From Coriobacteriia bacterium (GTDB taxonomy: Bacteria > Actinomycetota > Coriobacteriia > Anaerosomatales > JAAXUF01), in contig JAAXWY010000004.1 in assembly GCA_013334745.1 (NCBI GenBank), forward strand, positions 1 through 64,000: a stretch of 64,000 nt of DNA. The letters are read 5' to 3'. Every line of letters begins with the position of its first letter. The first letter of the stretch is position 1. Of this stretch, positions 37,695 through 46,115 are shown one piece after another. The position numbers and the translations under genes were made by a program. The notes beneath the pieces are model-generated. The model was not told the origin of the DNA. It saw only the letters and a list, made by a program, of their open reading frames with translations, and did not search any database.

Positions 37695-39206
37695 ATGACG
37701 ACCAAGGACCACAACACACTCTTCTCCGAGCCGGTATACGTCGAGCAGTTCGAGAACAAGAAGGAGTTCGAGAACGGCTCGTCGGCCGAGGAGATCGCTC
37801 GGGTCAGCGCCTGGACGCAGACCGAGGAGTACCGCGAGCTGAACTTCGCCCGTGAGGGCATCGTCATCAACCCATGCAAGGCGTGTCAGCCGCTCGGTGC
37901 GGTGCTCGCAGCGCTCGGGTTCGAGAAGACGCTGCCGTTCGTGCAGGGCTCGCAGGGCTGCACCGCGTACTTCCGCAGCCACCTGTCGCGCCACTTCAAG
38001 GAGCCGATCGCGACCGTCTCGAGCTCGATGACGGAGGACGCCGCGGTGTTCGGTGGCCTCTCGAACATGATCGAGGGCCTCGAGAACGCCAACGCGATGT
38101 ACAAGCCGGACATGATCGCGGTCTCCACGACATGCATGGCCGAGGTCATCGGTGACGACCTGGGCGCCTACATCACCACCGCCAAGGACCGCGGAGTCGT
38201 ACCTGCCGAGATGCCCATCCCGTTCGCACACACGCCGAGCTTCGCCGGCAGCCACCTCAACGGCTACGACGTCATGATGAAGGGCATCTTCGAGGGCCTC
38301 ACTGGCGAGAAGGCCGAGACCACCGACGGCACGCTCAACGTCATCCCCGGCTTCGACGGGTACTCGGGCAACCTGCGCGAGATCAAGCACATCCTGGGCT
38401 CGATGGGTGTCGACTACCGCGTGCTGGGCGACTACTCCGACGTGGTCGACTCGCCCGCTACCGGCGACTACGACATGTACCCCGAAGGCGGCACCAAGCT
38501 CGAGGACGTGCGCCAGGCGATCAACGCCGTCGGCACCCTCTCGCTCCAGCGCTTCGCCAGCGTCAAGACCGGTGAGTTCATCACCAAGTCGTGGGACCAG
38601 CCGTTCGTCGGGGGTCCGTTCCCGATCGGCGTCACCGCGACCGATGCGCTGCTCGCCGAGGTCACCGCGCTGACCGGCAAGGACATCAGCGCTGAGCTTG
38701 AACTCGAGCGCGGCCGCGCGGTCGACTCGATGGTGGACTCGCACCCCTACGTGCACGGCAAGCGTGTCGCCATCGTGGGCGACCCGGACGTGCTGCTCGG
38801 CCTCATCAGCTTCCTGCTCGAGATCGGCGCCCGTCCGGTGCACGTCGTGGCGACCAACGGCGACAAGAAGTTCAAGAAGGCCGCCGAGGCGCTGCTTGCC
38901 GAGTCGCCGTTCGGCTCGGATGCGACCGTGTGGATCAAGAAGGACATGTGGCACCTGCGCTCGCTCATGTTCACCGAGCCGGTCGACCTGCTCCTCGGCC
39001 CCAGCACCGCCAAGTTCCTGTGGCGTGACACCGGCACCACGTTCGTACGAGTCGGCTTCCCGCTCTTCGACCGTCACCACCTGCACAAGCGCGCCATCAT
39101 CGGCTATCGCGGGGCGGAGAACCTGCTCACCGACATCGTGAACACCGTGCTCGACGAGATGGACCGCGCGAGCATGAACAACGCTTCGTTTGACCTGGTC
39201 AGGTAG
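37695..39206 (+). CDS. nifK: Nitrogenase MoFe protein beta chain NifK
   Basis: 503 residues, GGAGG upstream. P-cluster ligands are Cys64 (CKACQPLG), Cys89 (SQGCTAY) and Cys147 (STTCMAE), all present. The N-terminal extension of ~50 residues before the first ligand is typical of Mo-type NifK. With NifD it makes the alpha2beta2 tetramer. It is 10 bp after nifD. Confidence 0.97.
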   Translation: MTTKDHNTLFSEPVYVEQFENKKEFENGSSAEEIARVSAWTQTEEYRELNFAREGIVINPCKACQPLGAVLAALGFEKTLPFVQGSQGCTAYFRSHLSRHFKEPIATVSSSMTEDAAVFGGLSNMIEGLENANAMYKPDMIAVSTTCMAEVIGDDLGAYITTAKDRGVVPAEMPIPFAHTPSFAGSHLNGYDVMMKGIFEGLTGEKAETTDGTLNVIPGFDGYSGNLREIKHILGSMGVDYRVLGDYSDVVDSPATGDYDMYPEGGTKLEDVRQAINAVGTLSLQRFASVKTGEFITKSWDQPFVGGPFPIGVTATDALLAEVTALTGKDISAELELERGRAVDSMVDSHPYVHGKRVAIVGDPDVLLGLISFLLEIGARPVHVVATNGDKKFKKAAEALLAESPFGSDATVWIKKDMWHLRSLMFTEPVDLLLGPSTAKFLWRDTGTTFVRVGFPLFDRHHLHKRAIIGYRGAENLLTDIVNTVLDEMDRASMNNASFDLVR

Positions 39207-39217
39207 GCGAGAGCCCG

Positions 39218-41887
39218 ATGTCAGTCAAACTCGACAAGCTCTTCGAGGCCGGATGCGACGCGGAAGCCAAGCATAAGGTCTGCCGCAGCCGCGGTGGGGA
39301 GTCGTGCGCGTTCGACGGTGCTGCGATCGTGCTCATGCCGATCGCCGACGCCGCTCACATCGTGCACGGCCCCATCGTGTGTGCCGGCAACGCGTGGGAG
39401 GGCCGCGGCGTGCACTCAAGCGCCGGCGACTTCCACCGCCGGGGCTTCACGACCGACATCGGTGAGCTCGACATCGTCTACGGAGGCGAGAAGCGACTCG
39501 CCGAGACGGTCCGTGAGGTCGTTGCCCGCGAACATCCCAAAGCGGTGTTCGTCTACGCGACCTGCGTGACCGGGCTTATCGGCGAGGACTTGGACGGCGT
39601 GTGCGCGCAGCTTGCATCCGAGCTGTGGCTACCTGTCATTCCGGTGCACGCGCCCGGCTTCGTCGGCCCCAAGAACCTTGGTAACCGTATCGCGGGGGAG
39701 GCGTTGCTCGAGCACGTCATCGGCACCGCTGAGCCCGAAGTCACCACCCCGTTCGACATCACGCTCATCGGCGAGTACAACGTCGCCGGCGACCTCGACC
39801 TCGTCGAGCCGCTGCTGCGCGAGTGCGGCATCCGCGTGCTCTCGCACATCACCGGCAACGCGCGCTTCGAAGAGATCCGCTACGCGCACCGCGCCAAGCT
39901 CTCGGCGACGGTGTGCTCGCGGGCGCTCATCAACGTTGCGGCCGGGCTGCAGAAGCAGTGGGGCATGCCCAGCATCGAGGTGTCGTTCTTCGGCGCCACG
40001 GAGATCGCCCGCTCGCTGCGCGCGATCGCTGATGCGCTCGAGGCGACCTCGCCCGACGCCGCTGCTGCCGGTCTGCGTGAGCGTGTCGAGTCGGTCATCG
40101 CACGACGCGAGGCGTGGCTGGACGGCGCCCTCGCTCCCTTCGGGGTCCTGCACGGACAGCGCGCCGTGCTCTATTCCGGCGGTGTGAAGAGCTGGTCAAT
40201 GGCGTCCGCGCTCGTCGATCTCGGGGTCGAGATCCTCGCCGTCGGCACAAAGAAGTCGTCCGCCGAGGACGAAGAGAAGGTCCTGCAGGTTCTCGGCCAC
40301 GAGGTTCCTCTGATCGAGGACATCTCACCTGCAGTCATCCGCCGCTACTTCGCCGAGGAGGGCGCGACCCTGCTCGTAGCGGGCGGTCGCAACCGCTACC
40401 TCGCTGCGAAGGAGGGGTGGCCGTTTGTTGACGTGAACCAGGAGCGTGAGACGGCGTACGCCGGTTACGAGGGGCTCGTGAACCTCGCACGCGACCTGGC
40501 CGCGAGCGTTTCGTTCTACCAGCGGCAGCATCGTGACATCTCGTGCGCGGCGCCGCTGGCGACCACACCGGTCCGCATCGAGGAGCGAACGGGCGCGATC
40601 GATGCGCTCAAGAACGCTCCGTCGCTCGGTGCCGCTCTCGCACTTCAGGGCGTCGATCGCGCGATCCCGGTGCTCCACGCGGCGCAGGGCTGCACCTTCC
40701 TGGGCAAGGTCCTCGCGCTGCGGCACTTCAACGATCCGATCGCGCTTGGCACCACCAAGCTCTTCACCGAAGACGTGGTGATGGGCAGCGATGACGCTGC
40801 AGGAGCGGCGTTGCGTTCACTCGATGCGGCGTCGCATCCCGATGTCATCGCGCTCGTCTCGGGCGGTCTGGCCGAGGTCAAGGGCGAGGACGTCGACGCG
40901 ATGGTGCGCACGCTCGACCGAGAGCTCGACGCACGCGTCCTGAGCGTGCACGCACCCGACTACACCAGTGGGCTGGAGGACGGCTATCTCGCCGCCGTCC
41001 GCGCGCTCCTCACGCTCGCCGAGAACGCCCACCCCGAGGCCGAGCCCGACCCGTGGCGGGTCACCGTGCTGGCCGGCTCGCACCTCTCGCCCGGTGACGT
41101 GCGCGAACTGCGCGACACCGTCGAGGCGTTCGGACTCGAAGCCGTCGTCATCCCCGATCTCTCGGCGCTCGATGGCAGCCGAGAAGGCCTGTCTGCGCTG
41201 GCCAGCGGCGGGGTCACCCTGCCCCAGCTGCGCGACCTGCACACGAGCTGCCACACCATCGTCATCGGTGCGTCACTCGAACCCGCCGCCTGCGACCTGC
41301 GCGAACGGTTCGACACGCCCTACACGGTGATCGATGCCGCGACCGGCCTGGCCGGGACGGATCATCTGCTCACGACGCTTACCCTGCTCTCGGGTGCGCC
41401 TCCGGCAGCGCGATTCGAGCGCGACCGGCGTGTGCTCGTCGACGCCATGCGCGACACGCACCTGCGGGTGAGCGGCAAGCGGTTCGCGCTCGCACTCGAG
41501 CCAGACTGCGCTGCCGGCATCGCTGCGATTCTCGACGAGATGGCGGCTCGCCCGGTCTGCGTCGTCGTTCCCACCGCGCCGCCCGTCACCCGCCGGATCC
41601 TCGCCGATGAGGTCGTCGTCGGGGACTTTGCGAGCGTTCCCGGGGACATCGACCTGCTCGTCGGCGGCAGCCACGGTCGGCGCACCTCAAGCGTGCTCGG
41701 CGTCCCGCTGTTCGAGACCGGCTTCCCGCGCTTCGAGGTGTTCGGCGCCTCGCGTGAGGTCACCGTGGGCTACCGCGGGGCCACTGCCGTGATCGACGCC
41801 ATCGCCAATCTGCTTGGTCCGGTCCATCCCGCACCGCTCACGGGTGCGCCGCACACGCCAGCCCCCCAGGAAAGGAGCACGACATGA
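39218..41887 (+). CDS. nifEN: Fused NifE-NifN FeMo-cofactor scaffold
   Basis: 889 residues in one frame. The first ~440 residues are NifE with three cluster ligands Cys30, Cys55 and Cys116; the second half is NifN, with its single ligand Cys492 in 'HAAQGCTFLG', preceded by the NifN-type 'SLGAALALQG'. The fourth-ligand pattern (three from NifE, one from NifN) matches that of the separate proteins. Linker region ~450-470. NifEN converts the NifB product to mature FeMo-cofactor before delivery to NifDK. The C-terminus ends in a Pro/Ala tail; the stop overlaps nifX (ATGA). Confidence 0.95.
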   Translation: MSVKLDKLFEAGCDAEAKHKVCRSRGGESCAFDGAAIVLMPIADAAHIVHGPIVCAGNAWEGRGVHSSAGDFHRRGFTTDIGELDIVYGGEKRLAETVREVVAREHPKAVFVYATCVTGLIGEDLDGVCAQLASELWLPVIPVHAPGFVGPKNLGNRIAGEALLEHVIGTAEPEVTTPFDITLIGEYNVAGDLDLVEPLLRECGIRVLSHITGNARFEEIRYAHRAKLSATVCSRALINVAAGLQKQWGMPSIEVSFFGATEIARSLRAIADALEATSPDAAAAGLRERVESVIARREAWLDGALAPFGVLHGQRAVLYSGGVKSWSMASALVDLGVEILAVGTKKSSAEDEEKVLQVLGHEVPLIEDISPAVIRRYFAEEGATLLVAGGRNRYLAAKEGWPFVDVNQERETAYAGYEGLVNLARDLAASVSFYQRQHRDISCAAPLATTPVRIEERTGAIDALKNAPSLGAALALQGVDRAIPVLHAAQGCTFLGKVLALRHFNDPIALGTTKLFTEDVVMGSDDAAGAALRSLDAASHPDVIALVSGGLAEVKGEDVDAMVRTLDRELDARVLSVHAPDYTSGLEDGYLAAVRALLTLAENAHPEAEPDPWRVTVLAGSHLSPGDVRELRDTVEAFGLEAVVIPDLSALDGSREGLSALASGGVTLPQLRDLHTSCHTIVIGASLEPAACDLRERFDTPYTVIDAATGLAGTDHLLTTLTLLSGAPPAARFERDRRVLVDAMRDTHLRVSGKRFALALEPDCAAGIAAILDEMAARPVCVVVPTAPPVTRRILADEVVVGDFASVPGDIDLLVGGSHGRRTSSVLGVPLFETGFPRFEVFGASREVTVGYRGATAVIDAIANLLGPVHPAPLTGAPHTPAPQERSTT

Positions 41888-42285
41888 AGGTCGCCTTCGC
41901 ATCCACGCGAGGCACAACCGTCGACGAGCACTTCGGTCGAGCCGGCGCCTTCGCGATCTACGACATCACCCCCGAAGGCGCCGCCTTCCTTGAGCTGCGC
42001 CGTGTCGCCGAGGGGGACCTCGACACCGAGGTCGTCGTGACGCGCGGCATGGGTGACCTGCACGACGCTGCGATCGCGGCCAAGATCGAGAAGCTCGCGG
42101 ACTGCAAGATCGTCTACTTCACCGAGATCGGCGGCCCCAGCGCGGCCAAGCTCGTTCGCAAGGGAGTCATGCCGCTCAAGACCGAGACGGCAACCCCCAT
42201 CGACGACCTGGCCGACAAGCTCGTTGAGACGATGCGCACCAATCCCGCTCCGTGGATGCGAAAGGCGCTTGCCGCGGATTGCTAG
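41884..42285 (+). CDS. nifX: NifX-type FeMo-cofactor carrier
   Basis: 133 residues, matching the dinitrogenase iron-molybdenum cofactor-binding fold: the opening VAFASTRGTTVDEHFGRA and 'KIVYFTEIGGPSAAKL' are conserved. NifX binds the NifB product and the cofactor between NifB, NifEN and NifDK. It has no extra domain. Its start overlaps the nifEN stop. Confidence 0.93.
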   Translation: MKVAFASTRGTTVDEHFGRAGAFAIYDITPEGAAFLELRRVAEGDLDTEVVVTRGMGDLHDAAIAAKIEKLADCKIVYFTEIGGPSAAKLVRKGVMPLKTETATPIDDLADKLVETMRTNPAPWMRKALAADC

Positions 42286-42325
42286 CCATTACCCGTCAGC
42301 AGGATACGAAGGAGAGGAACGCGAC

Positions 42326-42643
42326 ATGAAGATGGTTCGAGCATTCATCAGGCCCGAGAAGGAGCAGGAGGTCGTCCAGGCGCTCGAGGGCGCCGGGTAC
42401 GGCTCGCTGACCAAGATGCCGGTCTTCGGACGCGGCAAGCAAAAGGGCCTGCAGGTCGGTCCGATCTACTACGACGAGCTGCCCAAGACCCTGCTCATGC
42501 TCGTCGTCGAGGACGAGCAGGCCAAGCACGCCGTCGAGGTCATCGAGGACAAGGCGCGCACCGGGTTCATCGGCGACGGCAAGATCTTCATCTCGCCTGT
42601 CGAGGAGGCCTACACCATCCGTACCGGCGAGGTGGGACTGTGA
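42326..42643 (+). CDS. nifI1: PII-like nitrogenase regulator NifI1
   Basis: 105 residues from the ATG at 42326, with GGAGAGGAA upstream. PII fold, with T-loop 'VFGRGKQKGLQVG' and C-terminal 'GDGKIFISPVEEAYTIRTGE'. In archaea and anaerobic bacteria NifI1 and NifI2 form a complex that binds NifDK and stops activity when 2-oxoglutarate is low and ammonia is plentiful. The gene overlaps the start of the next PII gene. In other organisms the pair normally sits between nifH and nifD; here it is after nifX. Confidence 0.92.
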   Translation: MKMVRAFIRPEKEQEVVQALEGAGYGSLTKMPVFGRGKQKGLQVGPIYYDELPKTLLMLVVEDEQAKHAVEVIEDKARTGFIGDGKIFISPVEEAYTIRTGEVGL

Positions 42644-43065
42644 AGGAGATCACCGCGATCATCCGCCGAGACAAGTTGCACCTCACCAAGGAGGCGCTTG
42701 TCGAGCTCGGACTGCCGTCCCTGTCGATCCAGACGGTGGAAGGCCGAGGCAAGCAGCGCGGCGACGTCGCCTGCTCGCTGCTCGACATGGACGAGGACGG
42801 TCGCATGTGTAACTCGACCGTCGTGCCGCTCTACCCCACGCCGTCCGAGTACGCGCTCGAGCACTATCTGCCCAAGGTCGTTCTCTACGTCCCCAAGCGC
42901 ATGCTGACGGTCATCGTCGAGGACGCGTCGGTCGAGGCGGTCGTCGCCGCGCTCATCGCGGTCAACCAGACCGGGCAGCCCGGCGACGGCAAGATCTTCA
43001 TCGCGCCGATCGAAGAAGCGACGCGGATCCGTACCGGCGAGGTCGGCGTCGAGGCGGTGGCGTAG
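42640..43065 (+). CDS. nifI2: PII-like nitrogenase regulator NifI2
   Basis: 141 residues, GTG start overlapping the nifI1 stop. It has a PII core with a longer T-loop than GlnB ('DVACSLLDMDEDGRMCNSTVVPLYPT' region, about 20 residues extra), as is usual for NifI2, and ends in GKIFIAPIEEATRIRTGE. It is the partner of NifI1. The GlnB uridylylation Tyr is not in its usual context. Confidence 0.92.
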   Translation: MKEITAIIRRDKLHLTKEALVELGLPSLSIQTVEGRGKQRGDVACSLLDMDEDGRMCNSTVVPLYPTPSEYALEHYLPKVVLYVPKRMLTVIVEDASVEAVVAALIAVNQTGQPGDGKIFIAPIEEATRIRTGEVGVEAVA

Positions 43066-43332
43066 ATGACGACGGCGCTGACACGCGACGGTCGCGAGTG
43101 GATTCCGGCGTACCTGGACTCCATCGACCCGAAGGCGTGCATCGGCTGCGGTCGGTGCTACAAGGTGTGCGGACGCGGCGTACTCGCTCCGCTCGAGATC
43201 GAGTTCGACGAGGACGAGGACGACGAGGATGTCATCTGCACGGTGATGGCGGTCAGCGATGGCGGTGCGTGTATCGGCTGCCAGTCGTGTTCGAAGGTGT
43301 GCACCAAGAACGCACACACCTTCGCCGCGTAG
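43066..43332 (+). CDS. nif-associated 2[4Fe-4S] ferredoxin (FdxB-like)
   Basis: 88 residues. Two clusters of ligands (CIGCGRCYKVCG and CIGCQSCSKVCT) separated by an acidic run of Asp/Glu (~50-56). It matches the pattern of nif-specific ferredoxin III. It is a probable electron donor to NifH or to cofactor synthesis by NifB. Its ATG directly follows the nifI2 stop. Confidence 0.9.
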   Translation: MTTALTRDGREWIPAYLDSIDPKACIGCGRCYKVCGRGVLAPLEIEFDEDEDDEDVICTVMAVSDGGACIGCQSCSKVCTKNAHTFAA

Positions 43333-43366
43333 GACGCTGCAGGCCAGGAGACTGGAGGCCGACGAG

Positions 43367-43507
43367 ATGCTTCGAGCAGGAGATACACCGGGGGCAGGGC
43401 GCTATCAGTGCCTCGTCTGCGGGACTCGACTCGACCTGGAGGACGGCGACGCCCTCCCAAGATGCCCGTTCTGTCACGGCACGGGATTCCACCAGGTTCA
43501 CGAGTAG
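43367..43507 (+). CDS. Small zinc-ribbon protein
   Basis: 46 residues from the ATG at 43367, with GGAGG eight bases upstream. The CxxC...CxxC pairs (CLVCG and CPFCHG) predict one zinc or rubredoxin-like site. It is the last gene of the nifH operon; a role in electron transfer or metal handling during cofactor synthesis is a guess. It is cut off from nifB by a hairpin and the nifB promoter. Confidence 0.7.
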   Translation: MLRAGDTPGAGRYQCLVCGTRLDLEDGDALPRCPFCHGTGFHQVHE

Positions 43508-43517
43508 CGCTCACGAC

Positions 43518-43533
43518 AAGACAAAAATGTCGC
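43518..43533 (+). promoter_or_regulatory. Candidate upstream activator site of nifB (GACA-N4-TGTC)
   Basis: AAGACA-AAAA-TGTCGC: the GACA/TGTC arms (43520-43531) and the right half TGTCGC are the same as at nifH; the outer two left bases differ. The centre is 80.5 bp before the -24 GG of the nifB promoter, one base different from the nifH spacing. Confidence 0.55.
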
Positions 43534-43558
43534 AAGCCCGACCATCTGGTCGGGCTTG
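43533..43558 (+). terminator. Hairpin after the nifH operon
   Basis: Perfect stem CAAGCCCGACC / GGTCGGGCTTG (43533-43543 with 43548-43558) with loop ATCT. There is no clear T run. It probably ends or stabilises the nifH-operon transcript, and it lies between the activator site and the nifB promoter. Confidence 0.6.
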
Positions 43559-43603
43559 TCGGCGCCTCAGGGCGCAAAACCGCAGGTCAGGGCGTATGGA
43601 GCG

Positions 43604-43619
43604 TTGGCACGCGCGTTGC
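43604..43619 (+). promoter_or_regulatory. Sigma-54 (-24/-12) promoter of nifB operon
   Basis: TTGGCAC-N5-TTGC, again an exact core match: GG at 43606-43607 and GC at 43618-43619, 10 bp apart. It lies 49 bp before the nifB ATG. Confidence 0.9.
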
Positions 43620-43667
43620 GTTTGTTGAGGGCACATCTCAGCACCAAGACGCGCCGAGGAGAGCCCC

Positions 43668-44588
43668 ATGAGTGACGGATATCCCACAGCAGGCTGTAGC
43701 GCCAAGAGCAACGAGCGTCTCGTGATGGCCAACCATCCCTGCTTCAGCAAGGACGCGCACAAGCGGGCCGGCCGCATTCACCTGCCGGTCGCTCCGGAGT
43801 GCAACATCCAGTGCGGCTACTGCGTGCGCAAGTACGACTGCGTCAACGAGTCGCGACCCGGCGTGGCGAGCACCGTGCTCACCCCCTCCGAGGCGATCGA
43901 GCGCGTGCGAGCCGTCGTCGAGCGCGGCGGTGGCGAGATCGCTGCCGTGGGTATCGCGGGGCCGGGCGACCCACTCGCCAACGAAGCGACCTTCGAGACG
44001 CTCGACCTGGTCCGCCGTGAGTATCCCGAGTCGATCCTGTGCGTCTCGACCAACGGGCTCGCGCTGCCCGAGCGCGTCAACGACCTGGTCGCGGTCGGGG
44101 TGCGCAGCCTCACGGTGACGATCAACGCGGTTATGCCCGAGACCGCCCACGCCGTCTACGCGTGGGTGAGCGACGAGAACGGCGAGCGCGACGGCAGCGT
44201 CGACGGCGCGGCGCGGCTGCTCGAGCGGCAATGGGACGGACTCGCAAAGGCGGTGCGCGCGGGGCTGATCGTGAAGGTGAACTCGGTGCTGATTCCGGGA
44301 GTCAACGACTTCGAGCTTCCCGCGGTGGCGATGCTCGCCTCCGAGTACGGAGCGCACCTCTCCAACATCCTTCCGCTCATCCCGCAGTCGAGATTCCGGC
44401 ACACGAAGCCGCCCTCACCGGCCGATATCCACGCAGCCCGCGACGCCTGTGGCGAGTACCTGTCGCAGATGACGCACTGCAACCAGTGCCGCGCGGACGC
44501 GTGCGGGCTTATCGGCAAGGATCAGGACATGGAGTCAGAGACGCTCATGGCGCGCCTCGGCGATGACTACTGCGAAGTGGTGGCGTGA
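43668..44588 (+). CDS. nifB: NifB, FeMo-cofactor core synthesis radical-SAM enzyme
   Basis: 306 residues, GAGGAGAG before the ATG. The radical-SAM motif is Cys45-x3-Cys49-x2-Cys52 (ECNIQCGYC). Other Cys that carry the precursor clusters are in HPCFSK (Cys25) and near the C-terminus (HCNQCRADACG). It makes NifB-co, the 8Fe-9S-C core, with SAM as carbon source. It lacks the NifX-like C-terminal domain found in many proteobacteria, so it is the short form typical of anaerobes. Its stop overlaps the modA start. Confidence 0.95.
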   Translation: MSDGYPTAGCSAKSNERLVMANHPCFSKDAHKRAGRIHLPVAPECNIQCGYCVRKYDCVNESRPGVASTVLTPSEAIERVRAVVERGGGEIAAVGIAGPGDPLANEATFETLDLVRREYPESILCVSTNGLALPERVNDLVAVGVRSLTVTINAVMPETAHAVYAWVSDENGERDGSVDGAARLLERQWDGLAKAVRAGLIVKVNSVLIPGVNDFELPAVAMLASEYGAHLSNILPLIPQSRFRHTKPPSPADIHAARDACGEYLSQMTHCNQCRADACGLIGKDQDMESETLMARLGDDYCEVVA

Positions 44589-45433
44589 TGAAGCGGATGC
44601 TGCGAGTACCCCTGAAGGTGACCGCCGGTCTGGCGCGTGGAGCGGCCAGCGGGCTGGTCGCACTGGCACTGGCGCTGGGAGGGGCCGGATGCGCCCCAGC
44701 GGCATCGGCTCCGAGCCCGGAGGCGTCGACGACCACGGAGCCGGTTGCGCTCACGATATCGGCCGCTTCCTCGCTCAAGAAGGTCCTCACCGAGCAGACG
44801 CCCGCCTTTGAGAGCGCGAGCGGGGCGAAGGTGACGTTCAACTACGGTGCGTCCGGGCAGCTCGTGAAGCAGATCGAAGGCGGCGCTCCGGTTGACCTGT
44901 TCCTGTCGGCCAGCCCGTCGGCCGTCACAACGTTGGCAGCCGAGGGTCTGGCCTCCGGCGAAGCGAGTGCCACGTTCGCGGGCAACACGCTCGTGGTGCT
45001 CGTGCCGAAGGGCAATCCGGCCGGCATTCACGGACCCGGCGACCTGAAGAAGGCGGAGCGGCTCGCGACGGGTGACCCGGCTGTGGCGCCACACGGGCAG
45101 AAGGCGGTTGAGTGGTTGACGGCGATCGGGCTGTGGGATTCCCTCTCTTCCAAGTTCGTCTACGCCGCAAATGCCGCTCAGACCGATGACTACATCGCGC
45201 GCGGTGAGGTCGACGCCGGCATCGGTTTCGCCAGCGACGCGACCGGCCGAGATGACATCGAGATCGCATACAAGGTGCCCGATGGCACCATCAAGCCGAT
45301 CAAATACGCAGGGGCGCCGATCTCGGCTTCCACGCAGCAGGAGCTCGCGAAGGCCTACCTGGAGTTCCTGCTGTCGCCCGACGTCCAGCGGGCCTTCTCC
45401 GAGGCCGGTTTCACCGCGGTACCGGCGAAGTAG
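44585..45433 (+). CDS. modA: Molybdate ABC transporter substrate-binding lipoprotein ModA
   Basis: 282 residues from the GTG at 44585 that overlaps the nifB stop (the next codon, ATG at 44588, is equally possible). A lipoprotein signal ends at GGAGC (Cys36). The mature part has the periplasmic-binding pattern of ModA (TISAASSLKKVLTE ... FNYGASGQLVKQIEGGAPVDLFLSAS ... GNTLVVLVP). It is in the nifB operon, so molybdate uptake is co-controlled with cofactor synthesis. Confidence 0.94.
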   Translation: MMKRMLRVPLKVTAGLARGAASGLVALALALGGAGCAPAASAPSPEASTTTEPVALTISAASSLKKVLTEQTPAFESASGAKVTFNYGASGQLVKQIEGGAPVDLFLSASPSAVTTLAAEGLASGEASATFAGNTLVVLVPKGNPAGIHGPGDLKKAERLATGDPAVAPHGQKAVEWLTAIGLWDSLSSKFVYAANAAQTDDYIARGEVDAGIGFASDATGRDDIEIAYKVPDGTIKPIKYAGAPISASTQQELAKAYLEFLLSPDVQRAFSEAGFTAVPAK

Positions 45434-45434
45434 G

Positions 45435-46115
45435 GTGATCGCCTTCGCCGACATAGCGTTCCCGCTGCGGCTTTCGCTTCAGGTCGCGCTGCTCGCCACC
45501 TTCGGCTGTGCGGTCATCGGCGTGCCGATGGCATACCTGCTCGCGACGCGCGAGTTCCGGGGCAAGGCGATCGCCGACGTTGCCGTCATGCTGCCGCTTG
45601 TGTTGCCACCGGTGGTCACCGGGTACTATCTGCTGCTCGTGATCGGCCGGCGGGGGCTGCTCGGAAAGGTGACCGAGTCGCTGACCGGCACCGCCTACGG
45701 GATCTCATTCACGTGGCAGGCGGCGGTCATCGCATCGTTCGCGATCGCACTGCCGCTTGCGGTGAGCACCGCCCGAGCCGCGATCGCGGCTGTCGACCCG
45801 GCGCACGCGGACGCCTCGCGCACGCTCGGGCACGGGGAGATCGCGACGGCGCTGCGGGTGGTGCTGCCACTGGCGAGTCGTGGGATCGCCGCCGGGCTCG
45901 CGCTCGCGTTCGCCCGCGCGCTGGGGGAGTTCGGCGCGACGGTTATGGTCGCCGGTAACATCCCCGGTCGCACGAACACGATGGCGCTGCAGATCTACAA
46001 CGCGGTGCTGTACGGCGACTGGCGCGGCGCGACGATGCTCGTCGCGGTGTTCACCGTCGTGTCGGCCGGAATGCTGTTGCTGGCAAACCGTCTGACCAGG
46101 GCGGTGGCGCGATGA
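45435..46115 (+). CDS. modB: Molybdate ABC transporter permease ModB
   Basis: 226 residues from the GTG at 45435. Five membrane helices and the conserved EAA-type coupling loop 'DASRTLGHGEIATALRVVLPLASRGIAAG'; the LARALGEFGATVMVAGNIPGRT-like end is typical of ModB. One base separates it from modA, and modC overlaps its stop. Confidence 0.94.
   Translation: MIAFADIAFPLRLSLQVALLATFGCAVIGVPMAYLLATREFRGKAIADVAVMLPLVLPPVVTGYYLLLVIGRRGLLGKVTESLTGTAYGISFTWQAAVIASFAIALPLAVSTARAAIAAVDPAHADASRTLGHGEIATALRVVLPLASRGIAAGLALAFARALGEFGATVMVAGNIPGRTNTMALQIYNAVLYGDWRGATMLVAVFTVVSAGMLLLANRLTRAVAR

Noticed and set aside
39218-41887. nifEN fusion as an artefact of a missed stop
   Set aside because: The junction (~40560-40610) is in frame, with no stop or odd codon usage, and the linker is short and protein-like; only read data could overturn it.
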